Notes: generated by a model not told the origin, from the sequence alone. A stretch of 64,000 nucleotides of DNA from CAZOEL01 sp964578835 (GCA_964578835.1 CAZOEL010000015.1:31441-95440), one strand, 5' to 3'; positions 42,100 to 51,411 are shown, counted from the first letter of the stretch. Made by a program: numbers and translations.

Positions 42100-45060
42100 A
42101 TGACTTCCATGCTTTTTGAGTTCGAGCTCCTCGGTGAAGGTATACGTTTCTTCTTGAAAAAGCGATCCTGGCTCGGTACGAAGGCAGTCATCCCTCCCGA
42201 CCAGTGGGCAGGCGCAGTGGACGCCTCCCAAATGATTGCCGCATCGCGGTTGCTTGCCCTTGTCGGGGAGCATCTTGACGACGATCTTCCTCCTGCTCGC
42301 CAGGAGGAAACATGTGTCTTTCTGACCCACAAACTCGTTGCAGGCCTTGAGGAACATATTGCCCGGAGTTTGGGGCTGCCTCCTAATACTTTGATGATCC
42401 TTGGCATTGACTGCAGAGGTGGAATCAGTCAACCGGATTTCAGCATACGCGCTCAGTGGCTCTCCGGAGGGGCTATACCTGCTGTGGGCGCCAAGACCAA
42501 AGGAAGTTTACTCTTTCAGGGGGGTAACTCCTGGAGGATCCCGGAGCCGCTCTTTTCCATTTACGAGAACATAAGCGCATTTCGGGCGACCGATACTGCC
42601 GATGATACGACACGATTCAAGCTTATTGCAAATATTCTGGACAGGCTTCCTTCCGAAGAACAAAACCGCATCCGTTCAGACGGTTACCTCACCCGTATTC
42701 GGATTGCCCAGGCTTCTGCGTTTTCACTTCGGTTGAGAACAGATTCAAAAGGGTTTCATTTTGACCCCGTCCTTTTTGGCCGCAGGGTGCAGGCCCGCAG
42801 GGAATCCTCAGGAGAAGACGCACCTGTTAGCGAAGCCGAGAGCCTTCTTCCTGAGGCTATGCAGGAAATCTTCGCACATCATCGATTCACACAATACCAG
42901 GAATGCAGGGACCGCTATGCCCTGCGCGACGGGTACTACGTTTACGTTGAGCCCTCTCTTCAGAGAGCCCTCACTGTAGTCCGAAAGGCTCAGGATAGCG
43001 ATGCGCAAACGCGTCGTTCTTTTGCTCGAAATCCACAGGCATACCTGAAGGAATTGCTGGGAGAAGAGCTGGATGAGCCTGTTATCGAACAACTCTTCAT
43101 TCCTACCGAGCAGTATTCCGAGCGGGTGAGAGATCTTGGTATATGGCAGCCGGTGGTGCTTCCGTGGATCAAGCGTGAACCGAATACATGGCTTCCTGAA
43201 CGATTCGGCATACTGGTTGGAGACACCAGGCTGGAGCTCAGCCCGGAAGATGCTACCAGCTTGAGAGAACTGGTTGCTCAGGCTGTCCGGAAAGGTGTTC
43301 CAGACGTTGAGTTCAATGGGCAGAAGGTGCCGGCATCCACAAGTACGATGGAAGCCCTTGGACAGCTTCAGGGTGTTTCACATCCCGAGACAAAGTCATT
43401 GGAAACCCAAGGTGAAAAGTTGCGACCGGAGAACGAAGCGCAAGGTTCTTCGCCGGCCTTTCTCATTGTGGACGAAAATTATGAAGATCTCGCGTTCCGC
43501 CGTGAATGCAACGCCCGGGCAGTCTTTGAGCGGATCATCCCGCCATTAGTCAGATCCACACTGAAACCTCACCAGGAAGACGGTCTTGCATGGATACAGA
43601 AAGCATGGTGCCATGGGCTCCCAGGGGTTTTGCTTGCTGACGATATGGGGCTTGGTAAGACGCTCTCCGCGCTGGCTTTTCTGGGCTGGGTCCGAGACAT
43701 GTGCTTGTCACAGGGGATTGGGAAGAAGCCCTTTCTGATAGTGGCTCCAACTGGCTTGCTCATTAACTGGAAAGAGGAACATGATCGGCACCTCCATCCT
43801 CCGGGGCTGGGAGAGATTCTCTGCGCCTATGGGCGAGACCTTCGCAACGTGCGCACGTCGAAAGGATCACCAGGGCGGGATACAGAGCTCGGGAGCCCAC
43901 AGCTCAATACGGAGCGTCTTCGAGAAGCCGACTGCATACTTACTACCTATGAAACTTTGAGAGACTATCACCTCAGCTTCGCTGCAGTACCCGTTGCCGT
44001 TACAGTTTATGACGAAATGCAGAAGGTCAAAAACCCGGCATCGCAGCTATCGCGGGCAGCGAAGACAATCAATGCGGATTTCACGGTTGGTCTCACAGGT
44101 ACCCCCATCGAGAACCGGCTCGAAGACCTCTGGGCTATCATGGATGTGATCTATCCCGGCTATCTGGGAGATCTCAAAGGGTTCTCCCATTCATTCAAGG
44201 AAGACGACATGGATGCCTTGAAACACCTCAAGAAACATCTCATGGAGTCAGAAGGGGAGCAACCGCCCATCATGCTCAGGCGCATGAAGTTTGACCACCT
44301 GCCCGGCTTGCCGGAGAAACATGTGGAAGCGCTCCAGGAACCGATGCCTCAGAAGCAGGCAGAAGCTTATTCGGAAGTTATAGGAAGCGCCATGGGCGCA
44401 AGTGGAAAATCGATTCTAAAGGTGCTTCACGGGCTTCGCAGCATCTCGCTTCACCCGGTTCATCCCCAGCAATGGCATGAACTGGGAGATGAATATATCT
44501 CCTGGTCAGCGCGCCTTTCATGTATGTTCAAGATCCTCGATTCCATTGTCGCTCGTCGGGAGAAGGCTCTCATTTTTCTCGAGAGCCTCGAGATGCAAGA
44601 GGTTTTGGCTGTTATGCTGCAGCGTCGCTACAAGTTACCCCGTCCCCCCATGCTCATCAATGGATCTGTGGCCGGTCCCAAGCGTCAAGATGCCGTCAAT
44701 TCATTCCAAAAGTCCAGAAACGTGTTCGACGTGATGGTGCTTTCTCCCAAGGCAGGTGGCGTGGGGCTCACCCTTACTGCAGCAAATCATGTTATCCACC
44801 TCTCGAGATGGTGGAACCCGGCCGTCGAGGATCAGTGCACAGACCGGATTTATCGGATAGGACAGGACCGCGATGTACATGTCTACTACCCTCTTGCAAT
44901 ACATCCTGATCCATCGATCTCGGAATGCAGTTTTGATTTGAAATTGCACGCGCTGCTCGAACGAAAGCGAACGATCAGCCGGGATGTGCTCATTCCTCCT
45001 GAAGGTGCAGATGATGTGGATAACCTTTTCGGAGATATCTTTGGGAGAGACCAGCAATAA
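42100..45060 (+). CDS. zorD: Zorya ZorD (SNF2-family helicase/nuclease effector)
   Basis: A 986-residue Swi2/Snf2 ATPase. The helicase part starts near residue 485: LKPHQEDGLAW, Walker A ADDMGLGKTLSA near 514, Walker B VYDEMQKVKN near 638 (DEMQ in place of DEAH), LTGTPIENRLEDLW, then RMKFDHLPGLPEK and the C-terminal lobe with SPKAGGVGLTLTAANHVIHL, WWNPAVEDQCTDRIYRIGQ. The first ~480 residues are a ZorD-specific N-terminal region. ZorD is the DNA-acting effector recruited by ZorAB. The gene starts 18 bases after zorC. It ends the island's clear coding content. Confidence 0.93.
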   Translation: MTSMLFEFELLGEGIRFFLKKRSWLGTKAVIPPDQWAGAVDASQMIAASRLLALVGEHLDDDLPPARQEETCVFLTHKLVAGLEEHIARSLGLPPNTLMILGIDCRGGISQPDFSIRAQWLSGGAIPAVGAKTKGSLLFQGGNSWRIPEPLFSIYENISAFRATDTADDTTRFKLIANILDRLPSEEQNRIRSDGYLTRIRIAQASAFSLRLRTDSKGFHFDPVLFGRRVQARRESSGEDAPVSEAESLLPEAMQEIFAHHRFTQYQECRDRYALRDGYYVYVEPSLQRALTVVRKAQDSDAQTRRSFARNPQAYLKELLGEELDEPVIEQLFIPTEQYSERVRDLGIWQPVVLPWIKREPNTWLPERFGILVGDTRLELSPEDATSLRELVAQAVRKGVPDVEFNGQKVPASTSTMEALGQLQGVSHPETKSLETQGEKLRPENEAQGSSPAFLIVDENYEDLAFRRECNARAVFERIIPPLVRSTLKPHQEDGLAWIQKAWCHGLPGVLLADDMGLGKTLSALAFLGWVRDMCLSQGIGKKPFLIVAPTGLLINWKEEHDRHLHPPGLGEILCAYGRDLRNVRTSKGSPGRDTELGSPQLNTERLREADCILTTYETLRDYHLSFAAVPVAVTVYDEMQKVKNPASQLSRAAKTINADFTVGLTGTPIENRLEDLWAIMDVIYPGYLGDLKGFSHSFKEDDMDALKHLKKHLMESEGEQPPIMLRRMKFDHLPGLPEKHVEALQEPMPQKQAEAYSEVIGSAMGASGKSILKVLHGLRSISLHPVHPQQWHELGDEYISWSARLSCMFKILDSIVARREKALIFLESLEMQEVLAVMLQRRYKLPRPPMLINGSVAGPKRQDAVNSFQKSRNVFDVMVLSPKAGGVGLTLTAANHVIHLSRWWNPAVEDQCTDRIYRIGQDRDVHVYYPLAIHPDPSISECSFDLKLHALLERKRTISRDVLIPPEGADDVDNLFGDIFGRDQQ

Positions 45061-45548
45061 GAGGTAGGCCCTATACCCGATGAAAAATCACCGCGCTCGT
45101 GGTTAGTGACCGATCGGATCCCAGGCCATCTTGAGGGCAGGGTGCTTCATTTCATGAAGCAGAACCGGATTCTTGTTCATAAGACGCCACACTCCCGTGA
45201 TAGAAGGACAGACGGGATTCTCTCGCATTCCGTGAGGTGTTACGGTGACCATCCAGTGCAAGCACAGCCAACGGGGGACAGAGACGTTTTTTATGAACTC
45301 TGTCGCCTGCATGCTCCATGTACGATCTTCAAAAGGCAGAAATGATCGCTTGTCGTAAAATGCCCATTTCAAAACAGCCCACAAGGGGAGCTGGCTATAA
45401 CGGTGTGGATTCCATGGGAAGAGATCTCCTGCACTCTATATCATCGGGATCAATTGAATGGTGGGGAAACAATATGGGAGTCAGCCGCCATGACAGAAAG
45501 AACGTCGATAGGCAGGTCCATGACTTGGTTGCGAAATGAGTCTACGAA
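45061..45548. other. Island right margin without a recognised gene
   Basis: About 490 bases after zorD. A minus-strand frame at 45103-45384 (starting MWAVLKWAFYDKRSF, ending LLHEMKHPALKMAWDPIGH) has protein-like composition but no known family, start site or neighbours, so I do not call it a gene. The frame at 45318-45539 (+) is likewise unsupported. Confidence 0.35.
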
Positions 45549-45640
45549 GGGGAGCCAGAAAATCCAAGGGCTTAGGAGAAATCCTGAGCCCTTTTTTATT
45601 TGTGCGTTGGAAATCTTTCCAACCGTATTTCCAACCGTCA
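45549..45640 (+). repeat. Candidate right attachment site: tRNA-Asn 3' copy, terminator and tandem repeats
   Basis: GGGGAGCCAGAAA at 45549-45561 copies the end of tRNA-Asn and the bases after it. Positions 45551-45576 (26 bases) are identical to 47741-47766. The hairpin GGGCTTAGG/CCTGAGCCC followed by six Ts (45568-45597) is a terminator of the kind found after tRNA genes. Two tandem copies of TTTCCAACCGT (45616-45626, 45628-45638), with TTGGAAA inverted before them, could be recombinase arm sites. Confidence 0.6.
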
Positions 45641-45843
45641 AACAGAAGAATTCGGATGGCCTCCCACTCGGTACCCTCAATCCCGATCTACCGGAACTAC
45701 GCTATGCCCCGACCCTGATCTGCGAGGCATACTTGTTGACCTTCCTTCACGTCTTGCCCAACATGGTCGATATGAAGTGGCCTCAACCCAGATACCTCTG
45801 ACAAAAGCAACTTCGATAAACACACATTTTGATTCGAGGGAAT

Positions 45844-46238
45844 CGAAGGGCGCGTGCGATCTTTCCAAATTTTGTGTCCATGGCGGTTGCAAAGATCACG
45901 GCCTTTCTCACACCCGAGACAGCATTGGCTCCAGCAAAAACAATGTTGGGGATTTCGCACCTGGCCGGGTTCTTCCCTATGACCGATTCGCTCGCCTTGC
46001 GCACGGGCAGAGATTCTCCCAAAAGGGAAGACTGATGCATATCGAACTTGGCTTCACCCGTCAGGGGACACGCTTTCTCTCTCGGAAAGCACTAGGGCAT
46101 CTCCCGGAACCAGTTCACAGCTTGAATGCGCACCATCCTCCCATTGCGCAAAACATTCGCATACGATGAGGACAGCCTGCGCATAGTTTCCGTTGCCTTT
46201 GAGGCCTTAATTTTCTGCCAGAAGTTGAAGGCATATTG
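45844..46238 (-). pseudogene. Decayed P-type cation ATPase fragment
   Basis: In shifting minus-strand frames the sequence reads YAFNFWQKIKASKATETMRR, VLRNGRMVRIQAV, ELVPGDALVLSER, FDMHQSSLLGESLPVRKAS, then IVFAGANAVSGVRKAVIFAT and MDTKFGKIARAL. These match, in order, the actuator (A) domain of P-type ATPases (ELVPGD, TGES, GTxVxxG, FGKIA). At least two frameshifts and a stop break it, and both ends are missing: there is no phosphorylation DKTG domain. It is a clear relic, probably carried in by or left from an element between two tRNA-Asn-like sites. Confidence 0.75.
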
Positions 46239-46289
46239 ATGAATGCTTGATACCGAGAACGTCTTTCGTTCGATTAAGAAATTTGGCTC

Positions 46290-46740
46290 TTTGGCTACTA
46301 TGACCTATGCTGACTTCCGCCCACTCACTTCAGGAGTTGCCTCATGAAGCGCTCCCGAGTATCGCGGGCTTGGTCAACCGGTGGCTCTAACCGGCACTGT
46401 CATGAACGGTTTGCGCATAAGCACCCCCAATTGCCACGTGGGCAGATCTTGTGGGATAAGAACGTGAACTGTGGCGACACAACTCTGGCATTCACCGTAT
46501 CTCCCGACCCGGGGCTTTGTTAATTCGTGCTAACCTGCCCGAAGACTCAGCCTTGTATGCTGAATCTCCCCGTCGGCTCCATCGCTTTGCACTCCGGTTT
46601 CCTTCGGACGGTCCCTCACGATTCCGCCCTTGCCTTCGGCTAGTGCTTGTGCAAATGTGCAAAGGCGCACTTGCAGGATCTACGTACAGGGGACTTGCAT
46701 CCCATGAGTTTATGATCATGCCGGGCGTACATGAGTGCCT
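46290..46740. other. Gene-free degenerate element tail
   Basis: About 450 bases with no gene. The wording (TTGGCTACTATGACCTATGC, GGGGACTTGCATCCCATGAG, ATGCCGGGCGTAC) resembles, from memory, a sequence often found behind multi-copy elements in environmental proteobacteria, possibly intron- or IS-associated. A reverse transcriptase scrap lies 1 kb away. The identity is uncertain. Confidence 0.3.
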
Positions 46741-46901
46741 GGAGCGGATCGGCAATCACGTTTGCTTCCAAGATTTTTCGTGGCGGCCGACTTGTTCGTT
46801 GCTCTTCGGCCGGCCGCTCAGGTTGGCGCTTGGCCTAGAGAGGAGAATCGGATATATGCCTGAGGAAGTGCGACTCTGGAGAAGAGATGGAGGCGAACAT
46901 T

Positions 46902-47483
46902 ATGTCCGAGCCGGTGGAGAAGAAAGCTGTTTACGAAGACCTCTACAGCATCCCGGAAGATATGACCGGAGAAATCATCAGCGGCGAGCTCATCGTCACT
47001 CCCCGACCATCTAGGAAACATGTTTATGCGACTTCCAGACTTGATAAGGAAATAGGAAATCCCTATGAGTTAGGCCGTGGTGGTCCAGGCGGATGGGTCA
47101 TCCTCGTAGAGCCGGAGGTAAAACTTGGGGAAAATACCTTGGTTCCAGATCTGGCCGGCTGGAAGAAAGAACGATTTCCCGTAAAAGAACCGCATAACTG
47201 GATATCGGTTGCTCCGGACTGGGTTTGTGAGATGCTTTCTCCCGGCAGCTGGAGAGTAGACCGAATAGATAAAATGCCTATCTATGCTCAGTACGGCGTC
47301 TCATACCTTTGGCTGGCCGATCCAGTCAACCAGACACTGGAGGTTTTCCGATTGCAGGATGGCGAATGGGTAGTTGCCGGTCTGCATAAAGGAAATGCCA
47401 AAATACGAGCCGTCCCCTTCGTAGAAATCGAAATCAATCTATCTGATCTCTGGCTGGAAGACTGGTATGGACAATTGTCCTAA
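46902..47483 (+). CDS. Uma2 family (DUF820) putative endonuclease
   Basis: A 193-residue Uma2/DUF820 protein with a restriction-endonuclease-like fold. Family marks are YEDLYSIPEDMTGEIISGELIV, LVEPEVKLGENTLVPDLAGW (acidic residues of the core), PDWVCEMLSPGSWRVDRIDK and YGVSYLWLADPVNQTLEVF. I prefer the ATG at 46902 because GGAGG stands eight bases before it; the in-frame ATG at 46887 is less well placed. These proteins are common in multicopy or mobile contexts and their biological target is unknown. It lies alone between two candidate tRNA-Asn attachment repeats. Confidence 0.88.
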   Translation: MSEPVEKKAVYEDLYSIPEDMTGEIISGELIVTPRPSRKHVYATSRLDKEIGNPYELGRGGPGGWVILVEPEVKLGENTLVPDLAGWKKERFPVKEPHNWISVAPDWVCEMLSPGSWRVDRIDKMPIYAQYGVSYLWLADPVNQTLEVFRLQDGEWVVAGLHKGNAKIRAVPFVEIEINLSDLWLEDWYGQLS

Positions 47484-47574
47484 AAACAATCGCAGTGAGA
47501 TACCCCTGCGGCAGCCAACCCCAAAGGGCTGGATTTTTATAAACCGTTTTAAACGGTTACGGTAGGAATGCCGA

Positions 47575-47790
47575 TTACCCGGCGCTGATGATAAAGCGCT
47601 TCATCGGGCAGGACTTTTCACAGATATGAGTGAAGCCCAGAAAATCAAATGGCTCCCTTGCGGTCTCGTCTCTGTCGATCATGCGCAGCCAGCCGTGGAT
47701 ATCCGAGGTGGAAAGAGCACGCTCTGGGACAGCAACCCGAGGAGCCAGAAAATCCAAGGGCTTAGGCTGAAAGGTCTGGTGGACCGTCAA
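47575..47790 (-). pseudogene. Fragment of a group II intron-type reverse transcriptase
   Basis: The minus-strand frame contains REPFDFLGFTHICEKS, which closely resembles the FxFLGFTHxCGK segment of group II intron reverse transcriptases. The rest of the frame is not family-like and the polymerase core (YADD) is absent, so it is only a scrap. The candidate attachment repeat at 47736-47766 lies within the same stretch. Confidence 0.5.
47736..47766 (+). repeat. Third tRNA-Asn-3'-like attachment repeat
   Basis: CCCGAGGAGCCA (47736-47747) differs by one base from the tRNA-Asn 3' end and fits other bacterial tRNA-Asn ends (acceptor TCCTCGG). Positions 47741-47766 are identical to 45551-45576. The two copies bracket 2.2 kb holding the ATPase relic and uma2. 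Confidence 0.6.
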
Positions 47791-47810
47791 CTTTGAATTT
47801 TCCGGTTTTT

Positions 47811-47918
47811 CCCTCTCGCTGAGGGAGAGGGCAGGGGGGATCCTCTTTATAGAAGAATACTTCCCTCAATTTCTAAAGAATACTTCCCTCACCCCGACCC
47901 TCTCCCTGAGGGAGAGGG
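47811..47918. repeat. Pair of REP-type palindromes with a short direct repeat
   Basis: CCCTCTCGCTGAGGGAGAGG(G) at 47811-47831 and a near-identical palindrome at 47898-47918 flank two direct copies of GAATACTTCCCTCA (47855-47868, 47878-47891). Such CTCTCCC-GGGAGAG palindromes are dispersed repeats in many proteobacteria. They may also terminate the kinase transcript that ends at 47970. Confidence 0.7.
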
Positions 47919-47969
47919 GGCCCGCTTCCACCGGAATGAGAAAACAGCTATTGGTGTCGCTCAACATTG

Positions 47970-50900
47970 CTAGGAAAGCGTCTTTTCACCTCTTTTCTCA
48001 TCAAGAACGCTCCTTACCAACTCGGCCAGTTGTTTTCTATCCAGGGGCTTAATGGCAAACCCTTTGATCCCGATCTCGCTCGCATCCTCCTTGCTGATCC
48101 TTTCGCTGAAGCCGGTGCATAGGATGATGGGAATATCCCGCCGAATCCTCATCATCTCTTTGGCAAGATCCGTTCCCACCATGTGGGGCATCGTATAGTC
48201 GGTGATGATCAGATCGAACTCCGAAGGCTTTGAGCTGAAAAGATCGAGAGCATCCCCGGGGCTGGTCCGAGTGCTCACCCGATAGCCGAGCTGCTCGAGC
48301 ATCTTGCCATCCAACTGGGCTATGGCGGGCTCATCATCGACAAAAAGCAGTCGTTCGTAGCCTCTGGGTAAGCTCTGAGAACGATTGATCTCGGCCTTTG
48401 CCTCTTTGTCTGCAACCGGGAAGAGCACATCGAAGACGCTTCCCTTTCCAAGCTCACTTCGCACCCGGATCTCGCCACCATGTCTTTTCACGATCCCATG
48501 GACGACTGCCAGGCCCAACCCCGTCCCCTTGCCCACTTCCTTGGTAGTATAGTAGGGATCGAAGATGCGGTTGACGGCGTCAACATCCATTCCATGGCCG
48601 GTGTCCGAGACGCTCAACCGCGCATAGCGCCCGGGCTTGATGTCCAAGAGCGCCATTGCTGCAATATCCTGAGCATTCAGAGACATTTCATCGAGAGAGA
48701 CTTTGAGCGTTCCCTTCTCCCCCATGGCGTGCGCAGCATTGGTGCAAAGATTGACTGTGACTTGATGGACTTGGCCGGCATCGGCCAGCACAGCGACCTT
48801 GTGGATGTTTTGCTTGATTTCTATGCTGCTCGGGAGGGAGGCGTGCAAGAGCTTCATGACCTCTTTTACGACCAGGCTCAGGTCCAACGGCTTCAACACC
48901 TTCTCTTCCCCCAGATGGCTGAAGGATAGGATCTGTTTTATGAGCTCCTTTGCACGACCGGCTGCGGCAAGCACCTGACTGAGATCGGATCTCGAAGGGG
49001 CCGATTCCGGCATGTCGTCGAGAGCCATCTCCGTGTAGCCGATGATGGGGGAGAGGATGTTGTTGAAATCATGGGCAATGCCTCCGGCCAGAGTTCCTAT
49101 GGCTTCGAGCTTCTGGGCATGGCGGAGCTGGGACTCTATTTTCTCTTTCTCCTCCCTGGCCCTCACCCGATCCGTCACATCCCGGTTGCTGGCGCGCCTA
49201 CCCAGATAAGTCCCATCGTCAGTTCTGACCGGCCGGCAATTGTGACTGATCCAGCGGACCTCTCCTTCTCGCGTGATGATGCGGTAGTCCTTCCGGCACA
49301 CCTCGCGACCGGGATCAAGACTACGGCATTCGCTCATATGCGCCGCGATCCATTCCCGGTCCTCGGGATGGACGATAGACTCCACCAAAGCCGGATTCGA
49401 GATGAATTCCTCGGCAGCATAACCTGTGATGCGCTCGCAAGAAGGGGAGACGTAGGCCATGGCGCCATCCGGCTGAATCCAATACTCCCAGTCGTAAGTG
49501 TAGTCAGCCACCATACGGTACCTTTGCTCCCTCTCCCGCAGTGTTTCCAAAAGCCGCTTCCGCTCGATGGCTACAGTCACCTGATCGGCGACCAGGCTCA
49601 TGGTGTCGAGGTCCTGCGACGACAATCTACTACGTGTTTTGGTTCCGAAACAAAGGGTCCCGATTACTTTGCCTGCGACCAGGAGGGGATGACATGCATA
49701 AGCCTGAATGCCAAAGGATTTGACCAGACCTGTTGCGCGATCATCCATGGATGCGTTGCCAGGGACGTCTTCCGCTACAGCGCGGACGCCGTCCCTGGCA
49801 ACGCATCCACAGACATGGGCGCCATAATCGATCCACGCAATCCGTTGGGCCTCTTCGGCGGGAATGCCGGCATAGGCGTTGAGTCGGAGCCTTCCGGTCC
49901 TGTCATCTGCCAAGAAGTTGAAAAAAAACTGGCAACCCAGTTCCTCCATGACCTCACCTGCCAGTTCGTTTATCACTCCGAGGGGATCATGGACTTGCAG
50001 CAAACGCCCGGCCGTTTTGGAGAGCAACTTGAACCGGGATTCGCTTTTGCGCAAATCCTCCTCCGCCCGCTCGCGCCTGGCGTCGGCCTCGATCTTGTCG
50101 AGGGCAAAGGAAATGTCCAGCGCCACCTCTCTGAAGAGATCGATTTCTCTCTCCCGAAAGAAGCCCGGCTCTGAGACACAAATATTCAAAGAGCCCCAGA
50201 CGGAGCCCTGAAAGGTCAGAGGGAAAGAGCCACAGGACTTGAAGCCAAACTCCACCGGCGCTTTCTCATTGGGATAGAGACAGCCGGTCCCCTTGCATTC
50301 GTTGCATATGAACGGCCGGCCCTCACTGATAGCTCTGCCCGGATTGCCTCGCTCTTCGATCCGATCGTCGGCATGAAGCTCCGCGCCGGCCGTCAGCTCG
50401 GATCGCTCGCCGAACCAGGCGGCCGGTTCTATGCGCGAAGAGACGGAATCAAGACGGCCGATCCAAGCCAGATCTATTGCGCCTCGCTCCACCACGAGAC
50501 GGCAGACGGCGGGAAATAGCTCCTCCGGGGACTTGACGCGCACAATCGTCTGGTTCACTTGGCTCAAGACATCGTAGAGCCTGTTCAATCTCCGGATTTC
50601 CTCTTCCGTCCGGTGCTTGTGGAGGGCCATCTCGATTGCCGATTTGAGGTCCCGGTCTTCGAAGGATTTGAGTAGGTAGCCGTAGGGCTCGGCGAGCTTC
50701 GCCCGCTCAATGGTCTCATCCTCTGAGTAGGAGGTGAGAAAGATTACCGGTATGCGAAACCTGCGCAGGATTTCCACAGCCGTCTCTATGCCGTCCATCT
50801 CCCCGATGAGGCGAATGTCCATCAAGATGAGGTCAGGTCTTTGTTTTTCGGCCATGCCAAGGGCCTGCTCACCCGTAATGGCCCTGCCCGTCGGCTCATA

Positions 50901-50981
50901 GCCCAGGGCCTCGAGACGCTCACAGATCTCCATGGATACAACCATTTCATCTTCAACAATCAGAATGCGAGAGGGCGTCAT
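47970..50981 (-). CDS. Hybrid sensor histidine kinase: REC-GAF-GAF-PAS-HisKA-HATPase-REC
   Basis: A 1003-residue soluble kinase. Order: receiver domain 1-120 (ILIVEDEMVV, DLILMDIRL), GAF about 150-300, second GAF about 330-480, PAS about 500-610 (VRWISHNCRPVRTDDGTYLG), HisKA with IAHDFNNILSPIIGYTEMAL near 650, HATPase (VNLCTNAAHAMGEKG, DTGHGMD, GTGLGLAVVHGIVKRHGG) and a C-terminal receiver (LLFVDDEP, DLIITDYTMPHMVG). There is no membrane segment, so it senses something cytoplasmic. The start overlaps by ATGA the stop of a truncated kinase frame, so translation was once coupled. It is the last gene of a minus-strand signalling run. Confidence 0.92.
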   Translation of the reverse strand: MTPSRILIVEDEMVVSMEICERLEALGYEPTGRAITGEQALGMAEKQRPDLILMDIRLIGEMDGIETAVEILRRFRIPVIFLTSYSEDETIERAKLAEPYGYLLKSFEDRDLKSAIEMALHKHRTEEEIRRLNRLYDVLSQVNQTIVRVKSPEELFPAVCRLVVERGAIDLAWIGRLDSVSSRIEPAAWFGERSELTAGAELHADDRIEERGNPGRAISEGRPFICNECKGTGCLYPNEKAPVEFGFKSCGSFPLTFQGSVWGSLNICVSEPGFFREREIDLFREVALDISFALDKIEADARRERAEEDLRKSESRFKLLSKTAGRLLQVHDPLGVINELAGEVMEELGCQFFFNFLADDRTGRLRLNAYAGIPAEEAQRIAWIDYGAHVCGCVARDGVRAVAEDVPGNASMDDRATGLVKSFGIQAYACHPLLVAGKVIGTLCFGTKTRSRLSSQDLDTMSLVADQVTVAIERKRLLETLREREQRYRMVADYTYDWEYWIQPDGAMAYVSPSCERITGYAAEEFISNPALVESIVHPEDREWIAAHMSECRSLDPGREVCRKDYRIITREGEVRWISHNCRPVRTDDGTYLGRRASNRDVTDRVRAREEKEKIESQLRHAQKLEAIGTLAGGIAHDFNNILSPIIGYTEMALDDMPESAPSRSDLSQVLAAAGRAKELIKQILSFSHLGEEKVLKPLDLSLVVKEVMKLLHASLPSSIEIKQNIHKVAVLADAGQVHQVTVNLCTNAAHAMGEKGTLKVSLDEMSLNAQDIAAMALLDIKPGRYARLSVSDTGHGMDVDAVNRIFDPYYTTKEVGKGTGLGLAVVHGIVKRHGGEIRVRSELGKGSVFDVLFPVADKEAKAEINRSQSLPRGYERLLFVDDEPAIAQLDGKMLEQLGYRVSTRTSPGDALDLFSSKPSEFDLIITDYTMPHMVGTDLAKEMMRIRRDIPIILCTGFSERISKEDASEIGIKGFAIKPLDRKQLAELVRSVLDEKRGEKTLS

Positions 50982-51250
50982 GACAAATCTCCACGGTGCG
51001 CGTCCTCATCGATAGGGAAGACCACGGAAAAAACGGTTCCACCTTCAATGGGTCTATCCAGCGCTAGATGGCCCAGCAACTGATAAGCCAGATCGAAAAC
51101 AAGCTTTAGTCCCAGAGTCGAAGCGCCCTCGGGAGTGATGTCGGGAGGAAGCCCCACCCCATGGTCATGGACTCTCAGGCGCAGCATATTTTCCGGAAGG
51201 CGAGAGAGCTCCACCAGAACCGTCCCGGCGGTGAGATCCTTGGGCCTCGG
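50978..51250 (-). pseudogene. C-terminal remnant of a histidine kinase
   Basis: The frame reading LTAGTVLVELSRLPENMLRL, RVHDHGVGLPPDITPEGAS, LGLKLVFDLAYQLLG and GGTVFSVVFPI is the end of a HATPase_c domain of the HisKA_2/HWE type. The preceding N, dimerisation and sensor parts are absent: upstream sequence is in other frames. Only about 80-90 codons survive, ending in an ATGA overlap with the hybrid kinase. The upstream half was probably deleted. Confidence 0.7.
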
Positions 51251-51411
51251 AAATCGCTGCTTTCAAATCCTTCGCCCATTCCTCCACTTGGCGCAACGGT
51301 CCAAAAGAAGATCAAAATATCAAGGTGGCAGATAACCAGCATTTTGGACTATAACCGAGTAAACTGGAAGGAAGGTGAAAAATGATCGGGTATAAAATGG
51401 AGGGGCATGGG

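Noticed and set aside
45061..48000. CRISPR array among the repeats
   Set aside because: The repeats are few, not regularly spaced, and are att-like copies or REP palindromes; no cas gene is present.
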